DNA from: Orientallactaga sibirica
Lineage: Eukaryota; Chordata; Mammalia; Rodentia; Dipodidae
Direction: 5' to 3'
NCBI GenBank assembly: GCA_036365145.1
Contig: JAEOAD010000982.1
Location: 4,862,001 to 4,926,000, forward strand
Length of the DNA: 64,000 nt
The number at the start of each line of letters is the position of its first letter. The first letter of the stretch is position 1. Under the pieces are notes generated by a model. That model was given only the letters and a program-made list of their open reading frames with translations, was not told the origin of the DNA and ran no database searches. Below are positions 20,251-30,294 of this stretch, one piece after another. A program made the position numbers and the translations under genes.

Positions 20251-20954
20251 ATGCTGAAGTACTGATGGTAAGAATTTACTAGCAGATATAGAAACATTTT
20301 TCTTTTTCTTGAAGGAATTAATGAATGGATAAACAAATCTATGGAGAAAAAGAAAAAGACAGTGGGCACAGATGTCATTGGAATTTTAAAGTTCATCAGG
20401 AGTCATGATTCTATGGATTTATATGGTAAGTAACTATATGAGCCATGAATTAAATGGCTTTCCAGTGTCTCTGCTGGATATGTAGAACTGAAAGAACTAA
20501 AAGTTATTTAATTTTCTCTCATAAGCAAAAGTAAGCATTTATGACTCCTGCTAAATAATGGACATCATCAGTTGCTTCATATCTGTTTCAAAAATCCATC
20601 ACATGATCAAAACTAATGTGTCAATAACTTAAATATTTTTCTAAACACCTAAGCTATGAATTGTTACTTCATAATAATTAACTATATAATAATATATAAC
20701 ACAGTAGGCAGTAGAGTCATTTACATACATGTAATATTTATAAAACATTAGATGTAATGACTTCTTAGATATGTCCTTTTTTGGAAAAATTTACATGAAC
20801 CAGTCAAATAAATGCAGTAGAGTATAACTTATATTTTTTAATTCCAGCAATTATTTTGTAGTTGATGGAGGGTATTAGCATCTAATAACCCTTTTGGAGT
20901 GGATATTATGCCTATAGGCATGAAGCATACAAGGCTAGAGAATTTTATTAATAT
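20249..20954. other. No recognised feature
   Basis: AT-rich unique sequence without coding or repeat signal. Confidence 0.45.
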
Positions 20955-21300
20955 TTTATCAGTTACTTTCTTATTGCTAGGACAAAATCCCTAACCAAGA
21001 AGCAGATTATGGAAGTAAAGGGTTTATATTTTGCTAACAGTTTTGATGGGAAGTCCATTATGGCAGGGGAAGGATGGCAGGAGGGGGGTAGCCAGGGTCA
21101 ACATCTTTCACACCAACAAAGATGGAGTAGAATGAGTCAGTAGGACTGGGGCATAACATCTCAAGGACCCCAGTGACCTACTTTTTCCAGCAAGCTCCAC
21201 TTTCTAAAGGTTCCATAATCTTCCTAAAGAGTACCTCCATCTGGGAACCAAGTGTTCAAACACATGAGTCCATGGGAGACATTTTACATTCAAACCATCA
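20955..21300 (-). mobile_element. MaLR-type LTR (MT/ORR1-like)
   Basis: Reverse LTR: agttactttcttattgctagg, gggtttatattttgc, gtccattatggcagggg, ccatctgggaaccaagtgttc, ending ttcaaaccatca. Confidence 0.87.
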
Positions 21301-21928
21301 CAAAGATAATGAACCAGTAAGCATCTACAAAAGGTATTAAGGATGAACACCAAGCACAGATGGCGAGATATGAAAAGAAATTTGTCAGTGTCTGTTCTTG
21401 CAAAGTCTATAGCAGGCTGTCCAAGATTGCAGCCCTGATATGCAATATGGCAGCCAAATTGTCCAGTATAGCAGGTGGGGTATCCAATATGGCAACTATA
21501 GTAACACATAAGTACATAAGTTACTTAAGATCTGATAAAATTTAATAATAAATTCATCAGTTTCACTAATCCTAATTGAAAATTTGATTGCATCCTGGTA
21601 AGTCCAGTTATACAACATTTCATTAATTATTTTTATAATTAGTATTAATGGAAGAATTATATTCCTGTTAACCTAGCCTTTTCAATTTACTACTGTTTTT
21701 TAATAGAGCTTCTTTTTGATATCCTGCATTCTACTTTTTTTATATCATAAAAGGTCATTTTCTGAATCATTACTGTCTGATCTATGAACATCATCCCTTT
21801 CAGCATAGAGATCCCCACATAAGCAATTTAGAGCCATCCATTCTGTTGTTTTCATGTACAGAAATGTGAAATAAAGTCTTCCTTTAGCAGGCAGTCTATC
21901 ATAAAACCAGTTAAAAGACTTATCTTCA
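21301..21928. other. Unclassified; contains clustered YY1-like ATGGC motifs
   Basis: No repeat family recognised. 21356-21500 carries three (a)(n)ATGGC(g/a) motifs (cagatggcgag, aatatggcagc, aatatggcaac) in a degenerate short-period pattern. The rest is AT-rich. Confidence 0.4.
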
Positions 21929-22150
21929 GGGCTGGAGAATTGGCTTAGTGGTTAAGGCGCATGCCTGTGAAGTCTAAGGACCCCGGTTCGAATCTCCAGG
22001 TCCCACATAAACCAGATGCACATGATGGCGCATGAGTCTGGACTTCGTTTGTAGTGGCTTGAGGCCCTGCCGTGCCCATTCTCACACACTCTCTCTGTCT
22101 CTCTCTCTTCCTCTCTCTCTGTCTCTAATAAACAAATAAACCAAAATTTT
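21929..22150 (+). mobile_element. B2-superfamily (Dip-like) SINE
   Basis: Forward complete copy: A box tggcttagtgg, perfect B box ggttcgaatc near 21985, 'aaccagatgcacatgatggcgc', CT tail, AAATA end. Flanked by imperfect aaagac(tt)atcttca repeats. Confidence 0.93.
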
Positions 22151-22166
22151 AAAAAGACATCTTCAA

Positions 22167-22357
22167 GGTTAGAGAGATGGCTCAGCAGTTGAGGCACATG
22201 CATGTAAAGCCTAATGACCCAGGTTTTATTACCCAGTACCCACATAAATTCCAGATGCACAAAGTGGCACATGAACATGGAGTTTGTAGCAGCTGGAGTC
22301 CAGTCTGGACTTCTTGTTTGCACTCACTTTTCTGCTTGCAAATAAATTTTAAAAAAT
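22167..22357 (+). mobile_element. B2-superfamily (Dip-like) SINE, 3'-altered
   Basis: Forward: ggttagagagatggctcagc, ccagatgcacaaagtggcac. The 3' part departs from consensus (tgcagtggctgg is partly lost). It sits immediately behind another copy in the same target sequence. Confidence 0.87.
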
Positions 22358-22540
22358 ATTTACAAGAAGACTTATGTTCACATGGCAATCTGTGAGAAAG
22401 TGTCACTTGCGATAGTGAGTTTAGAAGTTATTTCCTAGTTATTTAAGTTAATAGTGTAAAATAACTTAGCATTTCCCAGTTACATATCCAAACACAGATA
22501 TGTAAACTGTAGTAGTTATTTTTTATATCTTTAATTTGTT

Positions 22541-22628
22541 GTGACCATGTATGTTCATGCACATGTAATGCTAGCACGTGGGAGGCTGAAGCAGAAGGAT
22601 CCAAGTGCTAGGCCAGTGTGAGCAAAGA
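22541..22628 (+). mobile_element. B1-like SINE fragment
   Basis: gcacatgtaatgctagcacg, tgggaggctgaagcagaagg. The 3' half is missing and an LTR begins directly after it. Confidence 0.6.
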
Positions 22629-22905
22629 TGTTAAATGCTCCTCATCCACAATAGTCATGTGTTTGAACACTTGGCCCTGAGCAGGTAGTACTGTTTGGGA
22701 AGGTTGTGGAACCTTTTGGAGGAAGTGGGTCACTAGGGGTTGCACGTTCCATAATAATTATCCCCCTCCTTCCTGATCTGAAAGGTGTGTACAAGCCCCA
22801 TTATGGAACTTAATTATATTTAGGATTAATAAATACTTCCTCCCTTAAATTGTTCCTTCCAAGCATTCTGTCACAACATTGGGAAAAGAAAGAAATATGT
22901 CCATA
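22629..22905 (+). mobile_element. MaLR-type LTR, shortened
   Basis: Forward: tcatgtgtttgaacacttgg, gtttgggaaggttgtggaacc, gaggaagtgggtcactagg, ttctgtcacaacattggg. It is shorter than the copies at 5.6 and 35.9 kb because of internal deletions. Confidence 0.85.
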
Positions 22906-23690
22906 ATAGGTATATTGAGAAACACATGGACTGAATGGTTTATTATTCTATATCAAAGCAAAGTTAATGCCCTGCTTGGGATTGCACTGGTGACTTGAAC
23001 CTTGTTAGCATAATATCATAATCAACCTCCCTCACCAGCAACAGATGGAAGGTTTTTCAGGGTAGTCATTTAATCTCTTTATATATATAAAACGTATCTT
23101 TCTTTGCAAGTCAGGCTAGTGAGGGGTTCTCTTTCAAACAAAACAATCATTGTGATAATGTGGAGTGAATTTTATTTTTTTTCTGTTAACTAGATAATTA
23201 TCATCAGCTCTGTTGAAAGTAGGTAGTCAAGTGTACTCGATGAACTCGAGAACTAATAGATTACAGGTCTATTACAAAAAGCTTGATGTCAAGGGATCAG
23301 CAACGTTAGTGCACGTACACAGCTGCCCAAAGCGAGATTTAAAACAGTTGATCTACGATGATGATGAAATCTATGAAGTTAAACTTACATTAACTATGAC
23401 TTCTTTCTCCAAAGAAGTTTCTGTTTTACTCTGAAGCTTAAATTATGAAGCTCTGTGTTTTAAAACTTCAAGCTTATGGCATTTCTAATATGTAAACTGT
23501 ATCTTAAGAAATGGAAGCACCTCTTCCCATATACTATTAGCAAACCATGTGGTAAGCTTAATATAAACCCATTCATCATTTTATCATTCTGAATATAGTT
23601 TTAAAGGGCATCTCAGATAAAACTCCCAACTCAGAAAGAAGTACACAGTATTGATGCTAAGAAATGTCATTTCAAGAATTAGTAATGTGA
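22906..23690. other. Unclassified; contains a CpG-dense 74-codon open frame
   Basis: No repeat recognised. The frame at 23213-23434 (+) is open upstream to about 23200 and contains about six CpGs in 110 bp, unlike its AT-rich, CpG-poor surroundings. The product is rich in Lys, Asp, Val and Leu and includes a DDDE stretch. I do not recognise a family. A pyrimidine-rich AG lies just upstream at about 23193. A decayed or real exon, a processed-pseudogene piece or chance all remain possible. Confidence 0.35.
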
Positions 23691-23873
23691 GCCGGGTGTG
23701 GTGGCGCACGCCTTTAATCCCAGCACTCGGGAGGCAGAGGTAGGAGGATCGCCGAGAGTTCGAGCCCACCCTGAGACTACATAGTTAATTCCAGGTCAGC
23801 CTGGACCAGAGTGAGACCCTACCTCAAAACAAACAAACAAACAAACAAACAAACAAACAAACAAACAAACAAA
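23691..23873 (+). mobile_element. B1 SINE, young, with (AAAC)n tail
   Basis: Forward full-length B1 retaining many CpGs (gccgggtgtggtggcgcacg, cactcgggaggc, ggatcgccgagagttcgag). It has the internal B1 repetition and an (AAAC)n tail from 23826. Perfect 17-bp target duplication aagaattagtaatgtga at 23674-23690 and 23874-23890. Confidence 0.97.
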
Positions 23874-23935
23874 AAGAATTAGTAATGTGATTTTTCAAGC
23901 TGTTGTGATCATGATATTTAAAAATAAAATCAGTG

Positions 23936-24184
23936 GGGGCTGGAGTAATGGCTTAGCAGTTAAGCACTTGCCTGTGAAGCCTAAGGACCTTTGTTTGATG
24001 CTCAATTCCCCAGGACCCATGTAAGCCAGATGCATAAGGTGGCACATGCATCTGGTGTTCGTTTGCAGTGGCTCTAGGCCCTGGTGTGCCCATTCTCTCT
24101 CTTTGCCTCTTTCTCTCTCTGCCTATCTGTTCTCTCAATAAAACAAACAAACAAACAAACAAACAAACAAACAATCAAATAAAT
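23936..24184 (+). mobile_element. B2-superfamily (Dip-like) SINE
   Basis: Forward: ggggctggagtaatggctta, 'gccagatgcataaggtggc', 'gttcgtttgcagtggc', CT tail, (AAAC)n(AAAT)n end. Perfect 14-bp target duplication aaataaaatcagtg at 23922-23935 and 24185-24198. Confidence 0.96.
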
Positions 24185-24419
24185 AAATAAAATCAGTGTT
24201 CATTGTGACAATAATATATTTTCCACACTAGTTGACATAGCTGTTTTTGGAGACATATCCTCTAGATTGGAGATTAGTTTCTTTATCAATTATGGGCATC
24301 TATAATACAAGAACAACTTCACAATATTACAACTTGATAAACCATACTATTTTTCTGGCTTTTATGTAAACTTGTTTATTATGTCATGAAAATGTATAAC
24401 TTTAGTGTCTATATATTTT

Positions 24420-24660
24420 AATTAGCATGTGGTTATACAAAATAATGAGCTTTATTATACCATTTTCCACATATGAATATAGTATATTCACCACATTATC
24501 TGTATTTATCCCCCTGCCTGTACCCACTGGTCTCCTTTCTATTGGCTATTAGTCCATCGATTTTCATGTATTACTTTTCTTTTATAAGGTTCCATATATG
24601 TGGAGTGATTAACTTTGGGCCTAATGAAACAAACATGCAAGATAGTTCCCATAAGATACT
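24420..24660 (-). mobile_element. Possible L1 3' end (antisense)
   Basis: T-rich, G-poor sequence (taccattttccacatatg ... tatccccctgcctgtacc ... ggttccatatatgtggag) resembling reversed L1 3'-UTRs. The match is weak and this may be unique DNA. Confidence 0.35.
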
Positions 24661-24667
24661 TAGTAAC

Positions 24668-24911
24668 TGGGCTGAGGAGATTGCTCACTGTTTAAAGGTG
24701 CTTGCTCTGCAAGCTATCCAACTTGAGTTCTATCCCCAGCCCTCACATAAAGCCAGATGCAATGTGGTGCACATGTCTGTAATCCCAAGGCACCTAGAAC
24801 AATGGGAAGCAGAACCAGAAGAATCTTAAAACTTGTGGCAAACAATAAGAAAGACCAAGTTTCAAACAATGGGGAAGCAGAGTCAACACCTCAAGATTGT
24901 CACCCAAGTTC
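24668..24911 (+). mobile_element. B4/RSINE1-type SINE, left part
   Basis: Forward: gggctgaggagattgctcac (head), gccagatgcaatgtggtgcac, gtctgtaatcccaagg, gtcaacacctcaagattgtc. Its likely 3' tail reappears at 25444-25500 beyond a MaLR insertion. Confidence 0.7.
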
Positions 24912-25097
24912 TTACTGCATTCAGGTCTTTCAGCTCTGACCCGAATAGTCCATCAAGCTGTACTTACAGCACTACAAGGCATCTCTTAGGCCAAGGTTTC
25001 AAATCCTTCCACATTCCTCTTGAAAATCAGCTCCAAGAGGCCAAAGCCACAGTCAGGTGTCTAGCAGCAATGTCACTCCTCGGTACCACTTTACTCT
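24912..25097 (-). mobile_element. MaLR internal region, 5' start
   Basis: Reverse-strand MaLR internal sequence that lies directly downstream of a 5' LTR. The reverse complement carries a ggtacc-containing leader block (cggtaccac here) followed by the typical noncoding MaLR interior. No ORF is present; MaLRs are non-autonomous. Confidence 0.7.
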
Positions 25098-25443
25098 TGC
25101 AATCAGGTTTGCATTGCTGGCAGAAATCACCCGACCAAGAGCAGCTTGTGGGAAAAAAGGGTTTATTTTGGTTTACAGGCTCAAGGGGGAAGCTCCATAA
25201 TGGCAGGGGAAAATGATGGCATGAGCAGAGGGTGGACATCACCTCCTGGCCAGTATAAGGTGGATCATAGCCACAGCAGAGTGTGCCAAACCCTGGCAAG
25301 GGGACACTGGCTATAACACCCATAAGCCTATCCCCAAAAATACACTGCCTCCAGGAGGAGTTAATTCCCAAATCTCCATCAGCTGGGAACCTAGCATTCA
25401 GAACACCTCAGTTTATGGGGGACACCTGAATCAAACCGCCACA
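25098..25443 (-). mobile_element. MaLR LTR (young lineage), 5' LTR
   Basis: 346-bp reverse LTR, TGCAATCAGG ... CCGCCACA. It has tgccagcaatgc-, ccctgccattatgg- and AATAAA-containing blocks on the element strand. It is closely similar to the LTRs at 37.9, 38.7 and 60.8 kb and is joined on its left to internal sequence. Confidence 0.92.
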
Positions 25444-25500
25444 GTGGCACATGCTCATGAAGGCCCATTGATAGACACAGCACACATCACATATCGTGTC

Positions 25501-26949
25501 AGGTTCACAACATAAAAGGAAAGTAAGGACACATTTGAGATCCATGCTCAATTGTATCCATGGTCCCAAGGCTTAAAGAAGCAGTTTCTAAGAAAAACAC
25601 CGGTTTAGTTTGGCAATATTGGTCACAGCATAGAAAACCACGGTGGTAGTGTTTGTCTGCTGTCCACCTATTTGTATATCATCAAAAAATAAAATAAAAT
25701 AAACTGTGCTTTAAGTATCAGTTGATGTCACTTGATAACCATACATATTAATAGTGATAGAGGATAGAGATGGAAAGAGACAGAATGAGACACAGAAATA
25801 GACACCAGAATGATCAATCTCTAAAGCTACCTTCTGTTGAGTGGTATGTATAGTAGTTAATTTGGCCAAGAAGTGCAGTTCATATTTAACTTATTATTAA
25901 ATCTCTTAATGAGGAGGTGAAAACTTATGCTTAGAATCCCTTGTAGATTGAAGAAAAATATGTTTTTTATTGTAAAAATCTTTGGGTTTGAAATAAACTC
26001 TCTTTATGGATGAAAACATAATACAAAAAATTAAACTTTTGCTTTGAATTGACAGCTTAATTTAGCTAACTCTCATTTAGTAGTATTACCATTCTCTGTG
26101 ACTATTCTTAATTATATAAATTATATATCACATACAATATTACATTAATTAATTATATCCTTCAGTCACTCCTTTTTCCCTAAGTCCATCTTAAACAGTC
26201 TTATCATCTGTTTCTGACAATTTCGTTTTGCCTGCACAAAAAGAAAAATAAATCTCACTGCTTTTAGAATAACAGCAGAAGCCTTAACTAAATTCTGTCC
26301 CTATCATATATTTCACTCTTAGCATGCAAAGATTGACTCCATACACTCTATGGGCCTCAAATATGCTTCCAGTTATTCACCATTTCATCCCATCTATCTT
26401 GCTTCCTTTACTGTTAAATCCTTTCTATTTTGCACTGCACAATTCTGACTTGCTGCATGCGCATGCATGCGTGTGTATGCACACACACAGAGCGTACTGA
26501 TATTATTTCTCTGGAAGTGTCTGACTAATAAAAGGGTAAGTCATTTTCCCAGTGCCTGTCTTTATTACTCGTCACTCTACTCATTTCTAATCTTTTCCCA
26601 ATCCTCAAGCTCAAGTCAATGTCATTTCTTAACAGTATACTTCTCAGGTGTCTCTAACCTGGGTATGTGCTTCCATTACATCCAGTCAAAGTACCTCAGA
26701 CCTGCCACTCCAGGTAATTCACCATAGTTGGAATATATTTGTGGGATGGCTTTATCGATGTCCCTTTTTTCTGTTTTAAGAACCAAAGTACATGGTTCAT
26801 GTCTGATTTTAAGATTGGATCTGCTATGTAGCAGCTGCTATTGATCTTTATGAATGTGTGTTTGCATAAGAACGAACCTTTTGTTGACATATATTTCATT
26901 CAATTTGTAAAACAATATAGTTTGGACCCTCGATATTTATCTCTGATTT
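25501..26949. other. No recognised feature
   Basis: AT-rich sequence of about 1.4 kb. It has a short alternating purine-pyrimidine stretch (tgcatgcgcatgcatgcgtgtg) near 26455-26490 capable of Z-DNA. No coding or repeat signal was recognised otherwise. Confidence 0.45.
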
Positions 26950-27490
26950 ATCTTTTTGCTTTAAAATGATTTTAACAGAAACATAAACACATATTAAGGG
27001 GAACCATGTGGTGTTTTGATACATGTATGTAGTCACATTGGATCATATTTAAATCATGTTAAGTGTATATGTTCCCTAAAACAGCTATCATTTCTTTGTG
27101 GTGAAATCTTGCAATATCCTTTTCTGTAACTTTTATAAGCACATAGAATATGATTGTTATACACAATAACCTTACTGTGCTATAGCACCCTTGAACTTAT
27201 TCTTTTCTCCCTGTAACTCTTTCTTCATTTTTCTTGCCTACTCTCCCCTGCCTCTTATAACCTTATTCTTGTCCCAGTTTGTTTGAGATCTACTTTTTCA
27301 AGATATTCATATCAGTGATATCATGTGGTACTTGCCAGTTCCCACCTTATTTCACTGAACATAATGTTTGAGACTCATGTCTCCATCTTTGGAGAGCCTG
27401 TCCACATAGCATCTTTGACCATGTGGTGTTGATAAAGATGATTCATATTTATAAATACTTGTTATGCATTCTAGTCTCAAGGTAGGTTTC
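26950..27490 (-). mobile_element. Ancient L1M-type 3' end (antisense)
   Basis: Reverse of the L1M 3'-UTR: ccatgtggtgttttgatacatg, tcatttctttgtgg, cttactgtgctatagcacc, aacttattcttttctcc, ttcactgaacataatg. Confidence 0.82.
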
Positions 27491-27715
27491 CATTGAATAA
27501 CTGATTGGGTGGACTAATTGCCTAAGACTTTGGCTAGAATGCAGATTATCCACTTAAGAACCATATCACACAACCTTGTAGAGTTGATGACAGAATGAAG
27601 CATTGAAGGTAACAAAATTGGGGAACTAGAAAATGTCAGTCTTCATTCATCTGTATAGTGCATATTGTAAAGATATTTCAAACACACAATCATTTCAAAC
27701 ACACAAACATACAAT

Positions 27716-27975
27716 ATATATATATATATTTTTGGAGAGAGACAGAGAGAGAGAGGGAGAGGAAGGCAGAGATGGGTGCACCAGCAGCCTCTTAGCTGCT
27801 GTGAATGAAATCCAGATGCGTGCGCCCCTTTGTGGTCAAGTGCAGCATTGCGCCCTTGTGTCACTTTGCATCTGGCTAAACGTGGGACCTGGAGATTGGA
27901 ACTGCTGGAGATTGGAACCAGCGTTCTTAGGTTTAGGAGGCAGGCGCCTTAACCGCTAAGCCATCTCTCCAGCCC
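27716..27975 (-). mobile_element. B2-superfamily SINE, long B-box-duplicated subfamily
   Basis: Reverse complete copy with head end 27975, doubled B-box block (about 27890-27925), and a CTCF-like motif at 27822-27835 with one core mismatch. Target duplication aacatacaat at 27706-27715 and 27976-27985. Confidence 0.93.
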
Positions 27976-28128
27976 AACATACAATCATTTTTAATGTCCT
28001 CAGTCACCCATGAAAAAGGCACCATCAGCCATGAAGGGATGATCAAGATTCCTTCCTGGTAGTGGCCTATGCAGATGAAATATAAGAGGGAGAGATGGAA
28101 GTTGTCCACTGAAATTAATGGAATATGG

Positions 28129-28437
28129 GCTGAGGAGATGGCTCAGTGAGTTCTAGTGCTTGTTGCCCAAGCATAACAACCTTAGTTCAATTCCAACACC
28201 TATGTAAAAAAATGGACATAGTTCTGCATGTAATCCAAGCTTTTAGGCTGGTGAGGACAAGAGGATTGCTGGGGCTTCCTGGTCAGCCAGTCTAATGAAA
28301 AAAAGGGGGGGGAGGTTACTTCTGGTTTAAGAAAGAGGGCAGAAGAGTAATAAAAGAGGACACGTAATGTTTTCCTCTGACCTCTGAATGAATTGCAGGG
28401 GGTGTACAGACACACACACACACACACACAGACCAAT
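28129..28437 (+). mobile_element. B4/RSINE1-type SINE
   Basis: Forward: gggctgaggagatggctcag (head), gcatgtaatccaagctttt, cttcctggtcagccagtct, ttttcctctgacctctgaatg, ending in (AC)n at 28408-28430. Confidence 0.88.
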
Positions 28438-28724
28438 AAATAAATAATTTAGTGAAATGGAATGGAAGAATGGAAGACATACATGTCTTTAGGGAGAAGC
28501 TGAAATCAAATCAGAGCATGAATGTAAGAAAGATGGTGCTGAAATATGTGCACCCCTTTAAGTAATGTGGAGCAGAAAAATAGGAGTCAGAATCAGTTGG
28601 AAGAAAATAAAGCACTGTGTTGTTTGGCTGGTATAATTTTAACTGAAACAACCACAAAAAAGGCTAATTGGCTCTGGGAACGTGGTGATGGGGAGGATGT
28701 TTTTGTCTCAAAAACTGCACAAAT

Positions 28725-28862
28725 GAGCAAAATAAAGGAGGACATTAACTTTCTCCTCTGGCCTCTTCACACACATATGGGGCACATCTGCATATACAGT
28801 GCATCTGTACACACATGTGCATACATTACACACACACCACATACTACACACACACAGAGTAA
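28725..28862 (+). mobile_element. B4 SINE 3' fragment
   Basis: 'ataaaggaggacattaactttc', 'cctctggcctcttcacac' and a CA-rich end. The 5' half is absent. Confidence 0.6.
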
Positions 28863-29015
28863 AAGTGTATTAAAGAAAACCATTCATGATTGCATTTGAG
28901 TGTTCAAGGAGCAGATTTAATAGAAGATGAAAGGAATGCTACACCATAAATAATGAAATATTTTTAGAATTAATTAGAGAAGGGATATTAGCACAAGCAA
29001 AGTTTCATAACCCTA

Positions 29016-29107
29016 AGGTGGGGGTGATCACTCAGTGGGTAAAGTGCATGCCATACAAGCATAAGGATTTGAGTTCCACTCCCCAGCACCCACATAAAAT
29101 TCTGGGT
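29016..29107 (+). mobile_element. B4/RSINE1-type SINE, left part
   Basis: Head 'gggggtgatcactcagtgggt', 'gagttccactccccagcacc'. Interrupted by a SINE and continued at 29325. Confidence 0.83.
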
Positions 29108-29324
29108 GGGCTGGAGAGATGTCTTAGATTAAGGCGCTTTCCTGCAAAGCCAAAGGACCTCAGTTTGATTCCCCAGGACCCATGTTAGCCAAATGCACCA
29201 GGTGGCACATGCATCTGGGGTTCGTTTGCAGTGACTGGAAGCCCTGGCATGCCCATTCTCTCCCTCCACCTCCATCTTTCCCTCTCTCAGATAAATAAAT
29301 AAACCAAAAAAGAAGCTAATTTAA
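29108..29324 (+). mobile_element. B2-superfamily (Dip-like) SINE inside a B4
   Basis: Forward: gggctggagagatgtcttag, 'gccaaatgcaccaggtggcac', 'gttcgtttgcagtgactgg', CT tail, ATAAA end. It splits a B4 SINE into 29016-29107 and 29325-29575. Confidence 0.95.
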
Positions 29325-29575
29325 AAAATGCTGGCTGTTGTGGATTGCATTTGTAATCCTACCAATGTGGAAGCAGAGACAGGAGGATGTAAGGATCATG
29401 TTGGCTAGCTTATCTAGCTGACTCAGTGAGTTCCAGGTTCAGTGAGAGAACCGTCTCATCAAAATGCAGAGAGACATGATAGAAGAATACAATGTCGACC
29501 ACTGGCATCCTCACACATGCACAAGAACATGCACAGGCATATGAACACACACATACAGACACATACACACACACC
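29325..29575 (+). mobile_element. B4/RSINE1-type SINE, right part
   Basis: Continuation: ctggctgttgtggattgc, tttgtaatcctaccaatg, gagttccaggttcagtgag, then a CA-rich tail. Confidence 0.83.
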
Positions 29576-30104
29576 ACATTCTTGTGAAGCAATAATTTCA
29601 TAGTCTGTTTGGTTTCCCAGTTGATGTGTTGATTTAATGTGATCACAATATAAATTCCAATGTTTTAATAAGGGTGGACAGACAGAAACTAAAATTTATA
29701 CTGAAATACAAAGGAAACAGTTAAATTAGGTGATGATGAAGCATAAATTGACATCAGGACTTACTGTGAAGATACAGTGGAGAAGACAATGAATTGGTAA
29801 CCAAATGATCGGCAGTGCACCAAAACAGGCAGGCAGAAATAGCATTAGGTCTTGACTGTTGTTTTTTTTTTTCCCCAAAGGCAAATTAAGTATCAATAAA
29901 AAATACAAAATATTTTCAATAAATTTGCTATAAAAGTTTGATGTCCATCTGAGAAAATGTAAATTTTGATCCTAATACACAGTTATTCATTTGAGATATA
30001 ACAGATTCTCAAATTAAGGCACATATGTTGTTAAACAGTGAGTGTAACTGCCTGATCTGCTGAATAATTACTATTTCATAAATAAAGGTTATTATTAATA
30101 GTAA
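29576..30104. other. No recognised feature
   Basis: AT-rich unique sequence. Confidence 0.45.
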
Positions 30105-30260
30105 ATTATAGTGAGGCATGGTGGCTCATGCTATAATCCCAGTATTCAGGAGGTTGAAGTTGAGATAAGGAGGATAGCTGTGACTTTAAGGCCAGCTTGG
30201 CTTATAGGGTGAGTTCCAGATCAGCCTGGGATAGTGAGACCCTGCATCAATAAAATAGTA
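30105..30260 (+). mobile_element. B1 SINE, diverged
   Basis: gtgaggcatggtggctcatg, ataatcccagtattcaggagg, gagttccagatcagcctggg, gagaccctgcatc. Confidence 0.88.
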
Positions 30261-30294
30261 AATTTAGGACTACACTGAAAAAAAAAACACTTGC

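Noticed and set aside
21929..22000. Possible tRNA gene (good A and B boxes)
   Set aside because: The A and B boxes belong to the tRNA-derived head of a SINE. There is no cloverleaf 3' half, and the body and CT tail follow.
24473..25216. Overlapping + strand frames of 118 and 127 codons
   Set aside because: They cross a B4 SINE, MaLR internal sequence and an LTR, so no single gene is implied.
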